Part shown: positions 21,283-32,379 of the stretch, one piece after another
How positions within the stretch are numbered: position 1 is the first letter of the stretch
Layout: every line of letters begins with the position of its first letter
Assembly (NCBI GenBank): GCA_023213315.1
Contig: JAKCPI010003116.1
Span: 47,035-111,034 of the forward strand
Direction: 5' to 3'
Origin: Euborellia annulipes
Lineage: Eukaryota > Arthropoda > Insecta > Dermaptera > Anisolabididae
DNA length: 64,000 nt
Program-made: the position numbers and the translations under genes
The notes under the pieces: model-generated
What the model saw: the letters and a program-made list of their open reading frames with translations, nothing else
What the model was told of the DNA's origin: nothing
Databases searched by the model: none

Positions 21283-21405
21283 GGGGTGGTAGCACAGTGA
21301 TTAATTTCTTGCCTCTTGATTTAGTGGTCAAAAGTTGACATCCCGTCAAAAATTAATTGATATGGCCACCAAAAAGGGCTTTAAATGTCGAAAAAGACCT
21401 TAAAT
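21283..21405 (+). mobile_element. tRNA-derived SINE2
   Basis: GCCCCGGGGTGGTAGCACAG gives an A-box-like GGTAGCACAGTGATTA; the B-box-like AAAAGTTGACATCCCG is drifted. The body ends with TTTAAATG..GTCGAAAAAGACC and an A-rich tail, shared with 28919-28975, 39485-39530, 47034-47165, 58970-59105 and 61290-61440. Confidence 0.6.
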
Positions 21406-21412
21406 TAAAAAA

Positions 21413-22079
21413 TCTGGTGTCACTGGTATGACTGATCTCACAGCACACAACTTTCTCTTACCTTCGGTAATTGAAAGTTGTGTACTGTGCTTGTCACACC
21501 AGATTTTTTGTGTCGACATGTATTTAGTTCCCGGCAGTAGGGAATATTTGAATTCAGATGTAAAATTTATAAGTATGGGAAAATATTTATATTTTGTTAC
21601 CATGGCAACCATTTCTCCTATCTTTCCTATGAAGCACAAGAGTAAAGTGTGCTTCAAACAATTTTGTGGGCAAAACGAGAATATACATTTGAAAGAGCAT
21701 CTAAAAAATAATTGATTTTTGAATTTTAATCAAAATCGTTAGAGCGAATTTTGAGAAAATCGAAAAAAACTGAAAAAGTACATCAGTAAAGTACTAGTAC
21801 TCTTTGGCCGATTTTGATTAAAAGCTTATTTTTCCGGTCCCGGGGGTGTTTAACTTAAATATAAAATTTCAGCCTCCTAGCTCAATTCCTTCATGCTTAA
21901 AATTGAACACACACACACACATAGACACACAGACAGACCATGTCGCGAAAACCACTTTTTTGGATTCAGGGGACCTCAAAACGTGAAGATCCATCAAAAT
22001 CTCGACATCGAATTTTTGACATGAATCCAATACTTTCTCTCTATATATATATTACATATATACATAGGTAAGAGAAAGT
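21413..22079 (-). repeat. Rep1 full-length copy (-)
   Basis: Complete, from TCTGGTGTCACTGG to GGTAAGAGAAAGT. It includes the 3' palindrome, CCATGGCAACCATTTCTCC, a CA tract, and the ATCTCGACATCG..CATGAATCC 5' block. A run of five A separates it from the next repeat piece. Confidence 0.85.
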
Positions 22080-22084
22080 AAAAA

Positions 22085-22235
22085 TCTGATGTCACAGGTA
22101 TATATATATATTACATATATACATAGGTAAGAGAAAGTAAAAATCTGATGTCACAGGTATGACTGATCTCACAGCACACAACTTTCTCTTATCCTTGGTA
22201 TTTGAAAGTTATGCTTGTCACACCAGATTTTTGTG
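22085..22235 (-). repeat. Head-to-tail Rep1 end fragments
   Basis: Two further partial copies follow the full copy in the same orientation. The first is only the 3' end (TCTGATGTCACAGGTAT) joined to the 5' hairpin (TACATAGGTAAGAGAAAGT). The second begins TCTGATGTCACAGG and holds a 3' palindrome ending CACACCAGATTTTT. End-to-end joins with an AAAAA linker resemble tandem rolling-circle insertions. Confidence 0.65.
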
Positions 22236-22249
22236 TCGAAATACCTAAT

Positions 22250-22915
22250 TTATTTTTTAGATGCTCTTTAAAATGTATATTCTCATTTTTGCTATTGAAA
22301 TCTTTTGAAGACCACTTTACCCTTGTACATCATAGGAAAGATAGGAGAAATGGTTTTCATAGTAACAAAATATAAATATTTTTCCCGTCTCTATAAATTT
22401 TTTAGTATGCCCCTCGGGGCTTTGGCGTAGAGGTTGTGTCTGTGAACAAAATATCTCAGCAACTAAAAGAGCTACGAGGTTGAAATTTTATAATTAAGTT
22501 AGGGACCTCGCAAGGGGTGAAAATAGAATTTTGAATAAAATCGGCCAAAAAGTACTAGTACTTTACTGATGTACTTTTCGAGTTTTTTTCGATTTTCTCA
22601 AAATTCGCTCCAAAGATTTTGTTTAAAATTCATAAATGAACTATTTTTTAAAAGCTCTTAAAAGTATATCAGTGAAATTTTTCGTGGAAATCGGTTGAAG
22701 TACACTTTACTGATGTGGAAGCATTCGTAGCTCAGAACTATCTATGAATGATCGCGTGGTCAAGTTTGGAACTAAAGCGCTAAGAGCAACTAAATATATC
22801 TCGACATAATAAATCTGGTGTGACAAGCCATACACAACTTTCTCTTGCCAAAGGGTAAGAGGCCCTTTGGCAAGAGAAAGTTGGGTGCTGTGCGACCAGT
22901 CGCACCAGATTTTTT
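22250..22915 (+). repeat. Mosaic of plus-strand Rep1 pieces
   Basis: Bases 22250-22400 match the TTTTAGATGCTCTTTAAAATG to TATAAATTTT block; 22437-22720 repeats an earlier block (AAATATCTCAGCAAC onward); 22790-22915 is the 3' palindrome (TCTGGTGTGACAAGCC to GTCGCACCAGATTTTTT). The order is rearranged relative to the intact copy at 52727. Confidence 0.6.
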
Positions 22916-23540
22916 AGAAGAAATCATGATAAAATAAGGGCCCTCCATATTCAAGAATTTTATTATTAGCCCAAAATCTTTTTTCCCTTTTAAGTTTTTT
23001 TTTTTTTTTTTTAATTCTTTCTTGTGCCGAAGCGTTGCCATTCGGGCCGGCCAAACCTTGATGCGGCCCACGCGCGATGCTCACCATAAGATAAGAGCTC
23101 GCTTAATTGTTTCATAACGAAAGCCGCACAACATCCAATGATCGATTGATTGCGATGGGCCAACTCGATAGCCTGATGGGGGCCCCTTAAAAAGAAAACA
23201 AAAAAAAAAAAAAAGTGGCCTCCCGAACTCCCCGATGCCTATCGACCATTGAATAAACAAAACTTTATTTATTTTTCATTTTAAAAGTCCATTCTATATC
23301 TATAACGTACCATCTCATAATGATTTAATTAAAGGAGAGTGCTAATGGATTAATCAGCAAAGATGGAGGAGTATCTAAAGAAAATTTTAAAAAATTACTT
23401 AATTAATCATCAGATTTACAACCATTGATATTTATAGTATTATAAATTATTTTTTAATATTATAAATTTTATCTTGATGAATCAAAAATACAACAGGGAA
23501 AGAAAATCCAGGATCTGGTTGCGTGAAATAAGAAAAATTT
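22916..23540. other. Unassigned; GC-richer stretch at 23035-23260
   Basis: Bases 23035-23260 contain CGGGCCGGCC, GCGGCCCACGCGCGATGC and CTCCCCGATGCC, and look like single-copy sequence, possibly a remnant of host gene or regulatory DNA. No open frame or splice pair supports an exon. Confidence 0.3.
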
Positions 23541-23755
23541 GGTATGACTGATCTCACAGCACACAATTTCTCTATCTTATTTGGTAAATGAAAGTTGTGC
23601 TTGTTACACCAGATTTTTGAGTCGACGCATATTTAATTTCTGAAAGTAAGACACGCGTACATTAAAATATAAAATTTTAAGAAAATCGAAAACTGGAAAG
23701 TACATTAGTAAGTATTAGTGACTTTTTGGCCGATTTTGTTTAAAAGCTTATGCCA
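23541..23755 (-). repeat. Rep1 fragment (-)
   Basis: Matches the 3' end block (GGTATGACTGATCTCACAGC, CACACAATTTCTC, CACCAGATTTTTGAGTCGACG) and then, after a deletion, the GAAAATCGAAAACTGG..GGCCGATTTTG block. Confidence 0.65.
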
Positions 23756-23951
23756 GACTTTCGTTATACACTAATGAATTCTTATCAAATAATAACCAAG
23801 TTTTTTCATCTATTTATAATTTTTTTTCTCATAAAGCGATTTAGTGAATTAAAATAAATATATGCAAAATAATTTTGGAGTTTAGGCTTTCACAGTTGCT
23901 ATCATTAGTAATGCACTAGATTTTCGGTTTAACTGTGGTTTATTTGTAAAA

Positions 23952-23998
23952 ATTGGCAACGTTTCGGCCACTCATTCTGTGGCCCTTCAGGTACAATT
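23952..23998 (-). ncRNA. Recurring hairpin module
   Basis: On the minus strand: CTGAAG, stem GGCCAC, loop AGAATGA, stem GTGGCC, then GAAACGTTGCC and ACAAATAAACC. The 6-bp stem is perfect. Confidence 0.5.
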
Positions 23999-24049
23999 CA
24001 GCTAAGATTACAAAGAAGAAAAAAGTTGTCTGTCTGTCTTCCACTAACA

Positions 24050-24755
24050 GTCGCGAATGTACTGATTTTTCAAACTCATAGATATTAGTATCGATATCGG
24101 CCCCTAAAAGCAAAATGATGCGCCATTAAATACCTCATTTTGAAAGACTATTACATTTCCTGAAGTTTATAGTTTGAATAATTTTGTTTATATAAACAGT
24201 GTCTGGTAGCCGAGAGTAGCGCAACAGTTTTATAGTGAAGTCGCTAGTTCGATGCTTGTTGATGACATTTTTTTTTTCTTTCAATTCACCATCTGTATAT
24301 ACTAATACTCATATTAAAATTTATAAAATTGAAATTAAACAATAAATATTTTTTCAATATAAAATTAACATCTTTTATTTTTACCACTCGTTACACACTG
24401 AAAATACGAAATATTATATTATAAATGTAAATTTAAAATATTTTGTTAATTTGAATTTCAATTTTATAAATTTTAATATGAGTGATAGTGTATATGGATG
24501 GTGAAATTGAAAGAAAAAATGCCATCAACAAGCATCGAACTAGCGACTCCTGTTTACCAGACTGTTGCGCTTACTCTCACGGCTACCAGACACTGTTTAC
24601 ATATAAACAAAATTATTCAAACTTATAGAGCCGGAAATCTTGATAGTCTTCAAAGTGGATTTTCTTGAGTGTTCTTGAGAAGCGCATCGTACTGCTTTAG
24701 GAAATTGATGTCCAGATACTAATCTTCAAATCCTATGAGTTTGAAAAAATCGGTG
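24050..24755. mobile_element. Tail-to-tail inverted pair of tRNA-like SINE units
   Basis: Near 24205-24275 (+) and 24525-24600 (-) lie matching tRNA-like heads: GTCTGGTAGCCG..GAGTA (A-box region) and GTCGCTAGTTCGATGC (B-box region). The arms extend outward to 24058 and 24745 through CAAACTCATAG and CTATGAGTTTG, with more divergence. The centre (24300-24480) is AT-rich. The heads resemble a leucine- or serine-type tRNA but lack a proper acceptor stem, so this is not a functional tRNA gene. Confidence 0.6.
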
Positions 24756-25686
24756 ACCCACATGTCGCGACTTCCCCTTGTAAGTGTGATATTTTTTTTT
24801 TGTCTTTCTAAGAAAGGAAATTTTTTTGTAAGAAATTCAAGTGCAAATTTGAAAATTCAAAAACACTCAGCATCATTTTCAAAAGTCAAATATTCAAATA
24901 AATACAGTAGTCTATATTAAAAATAGTAATAACTTTTTAACAATGAGGATTATTGATTTAAACAAAAGCCTGAATGACGTAACCAAAGAAGGTTCCTCTA
25001 TAGTCCTATGATCTTAATTAAATTTTAAATTAAGTAAAATAAGATGAGATTCTATGAGTTGAAAGATGCTTAGAGAAGATGAACAGGACATCCTCTTTAT
25101 AAATAAAAAGGGATATTATTATCAAGTGTGTATAAACAAGAACGCATCTTGGAAAGTTCATCCTATAAACAAACACTCCCAAATAAACTCGAAAACGTTC
25201 TTCTCCTTATTTTGTAAAGGATTTTCGGGGTCTCCTCTTCAATTCCGTTGACAAATTGACAAAAGTGCAGCTGCTAACATTCAAAAAGAGTCCTTCAAAG
25301 GGATAAGAGGCAAAAAAAAGTGGAGAAAGATTTTAGGCAAATATTTTATACAATTTGCTTTGAAGACGTCGACGATATTCTGACCAAGTGCTTTAAAGCA
25401 ATTGTTCATTTAATTGACACTTTCAATAGGAAGACAAGATGTTTTTTTGAAGTGAAACCACACTACGTATTTCATTCACAAAACGATTTGAGAAAAGACC
25501 GGATTTATGGTTTCACAATACGACATTTAGTGGAGACCTAAATTTCTATTCACAAATAAACTGGGGAATATTTGGATATAGGTTAAATCTGGGATTTTAG
25601 GCCAAATAAAAATAAAGATTTAAGAACTCACATTTGGAACATTTAAAGAATGCTGGGTATTATATTATTTGTGTTCTTTTATTTTT
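24756..25686. other. No gene supported
   Basis: Single-copy-looking, moderately AT-rich. Short frames at 24735-24920, 25066-25251 and 25320-25541 lack splice signals or recognisable motifs. The last (73 codons) has the most protein-like composition but nothing identifies it. Confidence 0.3.
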
Positions 25687-26225
25687 ACTTTCTCTTACTT
25701 ATATAGTAGGTAATATATAGTGAGAAAGTATAGCGATCATGTCAAAAATTCGATGTCGAGATTTTCATGGAAATACATGTTTTGAGGTCCTCTGGTTCTC
25801 GCAAATTGGTCTCTGTGTATGTATCGATTATAAGCATGAAGAAAATGAGCTACGAGGTTGAAACTTTATATATAGGTTAGCCCCCCCCAAGGGCGTAACT
25901 AGAAGGGTCCCGGGTGGGGAGGGGGGGGGGGGGCGTGCCACCCCCCCCAGAAAGCTCCTCGACTCAAGAAAAATTGAGTCAATATTGGTCCTTCCAGGCC
26001 CTCCGGAAGATGGCTGGTCCCATTCCCCCCCCCTTCCAGCCAATTTTCTAGTTACGCCAATGGGTGCCTCCCAGACAGTTAAAATAGGCTTTTGAACAAA
26101 ATCGGTCCAAAAGTACTAGTACTTTCATGAAGTACTTTTTCAGTATTTTCCGATTTTCTCAAAATTGGCTCTATTTTTGATTAAAATTCATAAATTAACT
26201 ATTTTTTAGATGCTCTTTATTTAAG
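25687..26225 (+). repeat. Rep1 copy (3' truncated), interrupted
   Basis: Starts ACTTTCTCTTACTTATATAG and follows the family order to TTTTTTAGATGCTCTTTA; the last third, including the 3' palindrome, is missing. A short element is inserted at about 25880-26062. Confidence 0.7.
25880..26062. mobile_element. hAT-like MITE, duplication degraded
   Basis: The ends CAAGGGCGTAACTAGAAG and (other strand) CATTGGCGTAACTAGAAAA are inverted repeats around G- and C-rich tracts. The flanks (GCCCCCCC and GGTGCCTC) match poorly, so the 8-bp duplication is not clear. Confidence 0.55.
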
Positions 26226-26410
26226 ATTTTTAAATATTTTCATCCCTTCTCCTCTTTTCCCTACCCAAGAGGCTAGATTTGTTATGGCCTCAGATGCCGA
26301 AAAGACATTAAAACATTTAATTTTTGTATGTTTTTGCAATTTGTTTTACTTTCCCGTATTCAGAAATATTTAGAGAAAGTATTGATGAAGATCTGTGGCT
26401 GTAGGCTTAA

Positions 26411-26728
26411 TGGTGATGGAGTCAGAAAAAATACAATACGAATCCAGCCAAATATTCTTTTATTTCAATTCTCACCTGAGATTTGGGTCCGAGGTCTAGG
26501 CCATCTTCAGAGCTGCATACATTTATAGTACAAAATTAGAAAAGCATTTATTAAAATTAGTGTGTTGCGTGCTAATTTTAATAAATGCTTTTCTAATTTT
26601 GTACTATATATGTATGCAGCTCTGAAGATGGCCTAGACCTCGTGCTGAAACGTCAGCAGTGAGGGCGAGAATTGAAATAAAAGAACATTTGGCTCAATCT
26701 TCTTGTTTTTTTCTTGACTCTATCACCA
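26411..26728. repeat. Foldback with hairpin module in both arms
   Basis: Left arm 26411-26563 and right arm 26573-26728 pair nearly end to end, from TGGTGATGGAGTCA to TGACTCTATCACCA. Both arms carry CTCTGAAGATGGCCTAGACC; the right arm continues to GAAACGTCAGC and GAAATAAAAGAAC. The left copy has lost the GAAAC part. Confidence 0.8.
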
Positions 26729-26737
26729 TAGAGAAAG

Positions 26738-27780
26738 TATTGTTAATTGTCAAAAAATTCGACCTTGAGATTTTTCTTTGTTCTTGATCCGTAGTCAAAA
26801 AAAAAAATATTTTTTGAATCATGTTTAAGCGCGTAAAAAAGCAGGTAAAATTTTGGTACATCGTACTCTAAAATATTAGATCAACTTTTGGAGTAAATCC
26901 ATCAACCTGAAGTGGTTATTTAAACAAACAAGAATTTTGAAATTTATAATTTTTTTGTCCAACGATGATAAATTATTTTAAATAGTTTTTATTATTTTTG
27001 CACGTTTTTAGCAAGATTCAACAATTTTTGTAGATAATCATAGATGCGTCGTTTTGAAGGAGAAATTGCCCCTGGTCTCATTGATGTTAACTACGCCATT
27101 TAATATTTTTTATATTTATTTATAAATTGAGATATTTATATTCTCGTGAATAATCTGATTTTTAAGTTCCCCTAGGCTAAATACGCCACTGGTCACAATA
27201 ACTTATTCACCATTAAGATAATAATAGAACTCTATCATTAGGTGTGTTTGTGAAAAAAATTCTAATTTTCAAAAGATGCTGCTTTCTGATTGATGAAGAT
27301 AAACAGAGTAGAGGCGAAAGATACAATCTTATATCCTCCATGATTATACGACTGCATTACCATAAAAATAGAAATAAAAAATTATATATGATGGCTCAAT
27401 CATTAAATTTATTCGAATGACTCCTTATTCCCCAAAATTGCGGTTAAGGAAATATCAATGACTACCCCCACCACATTTTCGTTAAAACATATGAATCAGA
27501 TATGAAAATTATTATCATTTAACAAGTTCATAAAATCAAAATTTTTATGTTCAAATTAAACGACATGATTTCCCCAAACATTTTCTTAGAAATATCACGT
27601 GAATCAGAGAAATTATTAATATAATTAAAGGTAACAATATCATAAATTATACAGAACTTAATATAATATTATAATCTGTTTGTCTTTATTGTTAAAAATT
27701 AAACATGAATTGAATAATAAATTTAACAAAGAATTTATTATTATTTTCTTACAGCAAAATTTCTTTTCCCACAAAAAAAC
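26738..27780. other. Rep1-related remnant, then AT-rich DNA
   Basis: Bases 26738-26930 resemble the 8983-9480 subfamily (GAGAAAGTATTG, AAAAATTCGACC, TTTTGGTACAT). The rest is AT-rich with no gene recognised. TTGCCCCTGG near 27065 and TACGCCACTGG near 27180 look like decayed hAT ends. Confidence 0.4.
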
Positions 27781-27782
27781 TA

Positions 27783-27815
27783 GGATTTGGTCTTATAAGA
27801 CCTCTTCAGGTCTAT
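27783..27815 (-). ncRNA. Recurring hairpin module, decayed 3' side
   Basis: On the minus strand: CTGAAGA, perfect palindrome GGTCTTATAAGACC, then AAATCCTAG in place of GAAACGTC. Lies directly beside the foldback at 27823. Confidence 0.35.
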
Positions 27816-27822
27816 TCTCTAA

Positions 27823-28187
27823 AAACAGACTTTAAAATTTAAAATAAACAAATGGGTGTGAAAAAGTAATGTAAAAACAAACAGCTTTTAAAAAATGCTA
27901 TTCTCTAAACAAAGTTTTAACATGTTACTATCAAAATCATAACCTTACTTTTTAGGTTAAGGACGCCATTTTTATTTTAAACACGACGTTGAAATATTAA
28001 AGGCCCATGACATTAATTTTTAACACTATTTACTAATTGTTAACGCTTTGGCTTTAAGGTTTTTGTTTACAGAATAGCTTTCGCGTATTTGAGGCAAGGA
28101 AGTGATTTTGAATTTTTTAACGCTGATTGTTTTTACATTACTTTTTAATTATTTATTTTAAATTTTAAAGTTTGTTTTTAGAGAATA
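27823..28187. mobile_element. Inverted-repeat element (TATTCTCTAAAAAC ends)
   Basis: TATTCTCTAAAAACAGAC and TTTAAAATTTAAAATAAA (left) are matched inverted at the right end. The middle contains CTATTCTCTAAACAAAG and GACGCCATTTTTAT. Related sequence is at 57470-57640 and 58515-58800. No transposase and no clear target duplication. Confidence 0.6.
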
Positions 28188-29227
28188 TATCTGCATATGA
28201 GTTAGTATATATGCTAACCTCTTGTAGTCCTATAGGACTATTATAATAGTACTGTAATTGATGCAATGTGGACGGGGTTTAAATGGCCACCGATGCAAAT
28301 AAACAAATTTTCCGCAATAAATATTCTACAATATTTATTTTAAAAAATTCTGAAGATTACGAATATTTTCATAAAAGTAATCCTTCAAGCTAACCCAAGT
28401 TTAAAACAATTCAGTTTTAGCGACTGCGTTTCTCTCGATTGCGTTGCAAATATTTACAGTTCCGGTTTCGAACAAACCATCTAAAATATATAAGGAATCA
28501 ATGATGATGGTCTAAGTAAAAGAAATTCGATGGCTGAGTGGTAATCATTAGGATTAGGTAGATGTAGGCAGCCAGCCAGTGACGGCGCTACGGGGGGGGC
28601 TAGGGGGGCATGCGCCCCCCCGGCAAGGACCTCTGCCCCCTGGATGCCCCCCCCAATCAGCACGAAAACCAAATAAAAAAATTTCTAAAATTATTCACTT
28701 TTCCTTAAAAAAAAATGTAATTTATATTATGTTTTAAGCTTTTCATTTCAATTTAAAAAAAAAAAGAAAGATTATTTTTTTAAATTCTTTATTTTAATAA
28801 ATAAATAAATTTAGTTACTCTCAAGTTTTTGTCAAGTAAATATCTTTCTTTTATGCCATTATAATGTCATCGAAAAGAAAAAAAATATCCGATAACTTTA
28901 CCCATCGAATTGAAATAAATAGAGACCGGGTCTAAATGGCCTTCGATGCCGAAAAAGACCTAAATTAAAAAAAAAAAACTTTATTGAGCCCCAATCTAAA
29001 AAAAAATTCTTCTTTGAGTACAAATGTAAATCCACCAACTATGAATAAAGCTCAAGTGATTCGGAAGAAATTGATACTGATTTTGGGAAATTCTGCGCAT
29101 CAATATCTTTCAGAAACATTTCTGGGCTTTCATATTTCTCAGGAGATATTGAGGAATCCTGCCAACCAAAACTGAAAATATTTCCCTTTATGACATTCAG
29201 TAAGGTTGAGTGCTGGAGGTGTGACAT

Positions 29228-29790
29228 TTTTTAGATCTTCTTTAAAATGTATATTTTCCTTTTGTCCTTGGAATCTTTTGAAGCACACTTTATTCCTGTA
29301 CTTTATAGGAAAGATAGGAAAAATGGTTGCCATAATAACATTTTCTCATGTTTATAAATTTTACATCTTGAATTCTAATGTTCAGTACTGTTGGAAACTA
29401 AATATACGCCTATGTCGACTAGAGTCCGACCGAAACAAGATTTTCAGCCAAAACCGAATTTTGGCTTCAATTTCGACCGAAATCGAAACTTGTTTTAAAC
29501 TTTTTCTTAAAATTTTCTATACAAAATCCATTCATCACATTTTTTTTAGTAAAATTTTCATTTTTTGCTCTTGCAAAAATCATTTGACCTTTTTTTTTTA
29601 AGTGCGAATATCACTCGACGTTTTTTTTTTAAGTATACGAGCATAATCCCTTCTTTTCAAACTCAGGTTTCGGGCAGGGCGAAGTTTCAGCTGAAATTTG
29701 GCCGAAACTGGCCGAATCCGAAACTTCCGTCGGTTCCTGAGGTCACACAAAAAATCTGGTGCCGCGACCACACCAGATTTTTTGTTTCTC
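29228..29790 (+). repeat. Rep1 3' half, interrupted by a hAT MITE
   Basis: Matches from TTTTTTAGATCTTC through CACTTTATTCCTGTAC, GGAAAAATGGTTGCCAT and TATGTCGAC, then after the insertion ACAAAAAATCTGGTG to CACACCAGATTTTTT. The 5' half is absent. Confidence 0.7.
29420..29739. mobile_element. hAT-like MITE, CCGAAAC-rich
   Basis: The ends TAGAGTCCGACCGAAAC and (other strand) CAGGAACCGACGGAAG match the intact copy at 50958-51357. It interrupts the Rep1 sequence TGTCGACACAAAAAA; the flanks ATGTCGAC and AGGTCACA are a decayed 8-bp duplication. Confidence 0.65.
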
Positions 29791-29931
29791 CGTTGATGTA
29801 GCCTATATATTAATATTTATTGACTGCCCCCCTGTTGATAAGTTTGCCCCACTCCTGCCCCCCCACTGAGAATAAGCTAGCGCCGTCACTGCAGCCAGCA
29901 AGCGTTAAAAGAATACTTTATTTAATTATCG

Positions 29932-29980
29932 GCGACGTTTCGAAATCACATCGATCCCATCTTCAGGACGATAAACTATT
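29932..29980 (-). ncRNA. Recurring hairpin module (left arm copy)
   Basis: On the minus strand: CTGAAGAT, stem GGGATC, loop GATGT, stem GATTTC, then GAAACGTCGCCG and AATTAAATAAAG. It pairs with the copy at 30277-30325. Confidence 0.5.
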
Positions 29981-30276
29981 AATGTTGCTTAGAAAGATGC
30001 AATTTCGGTTCATACAAAAATAAAATTAATTTGCATATACCATTAGATGTATATGAGAATTGCCGTAGGTGCATGGACTGTATTTTTATTTTGTGGCAAA
30101 TGTGCCAGTCTTTCAATCTTGGCCAGTGCTGTTGTTTCGGGCCCATTCGGCCCAAAATAAAAATACAGGCCATGCACCTACGGCAATTCTCATATACACC
30201 TAATGGTATATGCAAATTAATTTTATTTTTGTATGAACCGAAATTGCATCTAAGCAACATTAACAGTTTATCGTCC

Positions 30277-30325
30277 TGAAGATGGGATCGATGTGATTCC
30301 GAAACGTCGACGATAATTAAATAAA
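30277..30325 (+). ncRNA. Recurring hairpin module (right arm copy)
   Basis: CTGAAGAT, stem GGGATC, loop GATGT, stem GATTCC, then GAAACGTCGACG and AATTAAATAAAG. Confidence 0.5.
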
Positions 30326-30600
30326 GTTTTTGTATCACTTGCTGGTTGCCGCATCTACCTAATACTGATGATGGTTTATTCGAAACCGAAACTGTAAATG
30401 TTTGCAACACAGTCGCCAGACCTGAATAAAAAATTTTCCGCATTTTTTTTTAACATTTAAAATTGGCCCGGGAAAAAAATTCCATTTGGCCAAAATTTTC
30501 CGCATTAAATATTGTACAATATTTATTTTCCGAATTTCCGAATATTTTAATAAAAGTAAACCTTCAAGCGTACCCAAGTTTCAGTTTTCTCGACTGGTCT

Positions 30601-31735
30601 ATAATAATAAACAACCGATTATCTTCAGGCAATCTATGTATAATAAATACTATCTTGACTTTTTTATTTATTATAATGCTTCCGATTCTTCATTCTTTGT
30701 ATTATTATTATTATATGGATTTCTAAATAAAGTGTGAGGTAGGAATTGTAAAAAAAAAAATATCTGTAATAAAGTCTTTTCGTGTTCATTCATCCTCGAG
30801 GTTCTGAGTGAGTATAAAAGTGTAGGCTAATTATTGAATAAATGTATTCCGAGTTTATTGGGGCCATTTGCCATGGGGCGCCCCAACATCTTAATTAAAG
30901 CGGTCCCACAAGCCAAATGCATTCATTAGGACTATTTTACATGTATTCTCTCTATTCATCAATTATTTAAAACAGGCATCTTCCAACTCTCTCTGCTGCT
31001 GATTTAAATTACAATTTATCAATCAACTTGTGCATACATTATACCCCACGAGCCGTGTAAAATGATAACAAAATTGAAAGACTTGTCCTCTTATCTCACA
31101 CGTTGTGTGTTGGAAAGGAATTCGACTTTTGGCCTAAGACGACCACTTATAAAACTCAAATTACATACAGATTAGCTTAACGTTTTTTTTTTCGTGTGAA
31201 TCAGCGATTTAGTCGCTCGCCATTCAATAGGGAGTGGGCTCAATGATTTCCAACCTATCTATAATAGACATTGACATATAATAAATATCTAAGAGGTGCA
31301 TTTTGTTAGGTGGCAGAAGGTCATTAGCAACTAATGTGCTTTTTCATACAAAAGGATATTCTGGGAAATCTCTTGTATTGTTGCTGCTTTCTTTGCACGC
31401 TATACGCATACCTTTAGAGTTTAACAAATTGAGATTTTTTTTTTAATAACTTAATTTTGGATATTAAGCTGTATGTATCTCGTTTCATAAATTAAAAAAA
31501 GATATTTTATGTATCTATAAAAATATGCATTTAAATTTATAGAAGAACGTCTGAAAAATTTATTTTTATTTGGGGGGGGGGGCTGAGGACAAGCCAAAAA
31601 AATTCCAAAAAATTTTTCTATTTGCGGGCCTGTGGAAACAGATCCAAAAGAAGTATGTTTCAAGTTTTTGTTAGTGAAATAATATCTTTTATACAAATTT
31701 GAATTTGAAGAATTATTGTACAAATTTTATCACCC
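30601..31735. other. No gene recognised; less AT-rich near 30850-31060
   Basis: Bases 30860-30930 (GCCATGGGGCGCCCCAAC, GCGGTCCCACAAGCC) stand out in composition and might be conserved host sequence. Bases 31570-31640 resemble a G-rich hAT interior ending GCGGGCCTG. No coding evidence. Confidence 0.3.
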
Positions 31736-31739
31736 AAAA

Positions 31740-31930
31740 TATCGCTGGAATGTTGCAGGAATATTATTTCACAACATTCGAAATATTGCTTGCAAGATTG
31801 CTGAACATTTACAATGTTGCCAATATATTATTGCAATGGAATGTTGCCAATATATTGCAATGGAATGTTCTTAGTATTTTGGGATGCAATATTACCTGCA
31901 ATATTTTGTGCTGTATGGGTAGTGTTATCT
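31740..31930 (+). repeat. Degenerate tandem repeat of GGAATGTTGC words
   Basis: GGAATGTTGC, GCCAATATATT, TTGCAATGGAATG and related words recur about seven times. The longest unit (AATGTTGCCAATATATT plus GCAATGG) is duplicated next to itself. The 93-codon frame through it (31699-31980) is a by-product. Confidence 0.65.
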
Positions 31931-32067
31931 TCAGAAGTGGAGCTACAACTGAAAATGACAGTAATGTTGAAATACTGTAAATATAAAGTATAAAATGTAT
32001 TATTTCACCAATAAAAACTTAAAATGATCAAGGTTGAAATTTGATATATTTAAGTTAGGTACCCCTT

Positions 32068-32259
32068 CGTATTATCCGAATTTCGATCCCAGTGATATGG
32101 AATCATCTTCAGGATAATCAACAGATGTTTTGCAAATCGTTACTTTCTCCCATCTCTTATTGGATGGGAGAAAGTAACGATTTGATATCTCTTGATTCTA
32201 TACTGAAGATGATTCCATATCACTAGGATCAAAATATTTACAGATAAACGGATAATACG
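32068..32259. repeat. Foldback with hairpin module in both arms
   Basis: CGTATTATCCG at the left is matched by CGGATAATACG at the right. The minus-strand left arm reads CTGAAGAT, stem GATTCCA, loop, stem TGGGATC, then GAAATTCGG. The centre is a tight hairpin of TCGTTACTTTCTCCCATC and its complement. Confidence 0.8.
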
Positions 32260-32321
32260 CAGAAGTATTTATTTTTGGCCGACGGTCCTTAGAATTAATA
32301 TTTGTTGGGATTTATTTTTTC

Positions 32322-32378
32322 GACTGCTTCTGTACTAATATACAGTTTCGGAGATCTTTCAATCATCTTCAGGCAAAA
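32322..32378 (-). ncRNA. Recurring hairpin module, weak stem
   Basis: On the minus strand: CTGAAGAT, GATTGAAAGATCTCC, then GAAACTGTATATTAG. The flanks are conserved but the stem pairs poorly. Confidence 0.3.
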
Positions 32379-32379
32379 A

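Larger units (their letters stand above)
28577..29891. mobile_element. hAT-like element, TSD CAGCCAGC
   Basis: The ends CAGTGACGGCGCTACGG and (other strand) CAGTGACGGCGCTAGC are inverted repeats, with the perfect 8-bp duplication CAGCCAGC at 28569-28576 and 29892-29899. It carries G/C tracts inside both ends, a SINE2 tail (28919-28975) and a Rep1 copy (29228-29790) with a further hAT inside. No transposase. Confidence 0.85.
28305..30600. repeat. Mixed direct and inverted repeat complex
   Basis: Bases 28305-28430 and 30480-30600 are direct repeats (TTTTCCGCA, ATATTTATTTT, CCTTCAAGC..CCCAAGTTT). Between them an inverted duplication pairs 28440-28576 plus 29892-30130 with 30140-30420. The left arm is interrupted by a hAT element (28577-29891). 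Both arms carry the hairpin module. The short frames here, including those at 29979-30443 and 30031-30279, come from the repeat. Confidence 0.65.

Noticed and set aside
31740..31930. CRISPR-like array
   Set aside because: Repeats are degenerate, without uniform spacers, and the DNA is eukaryotic.
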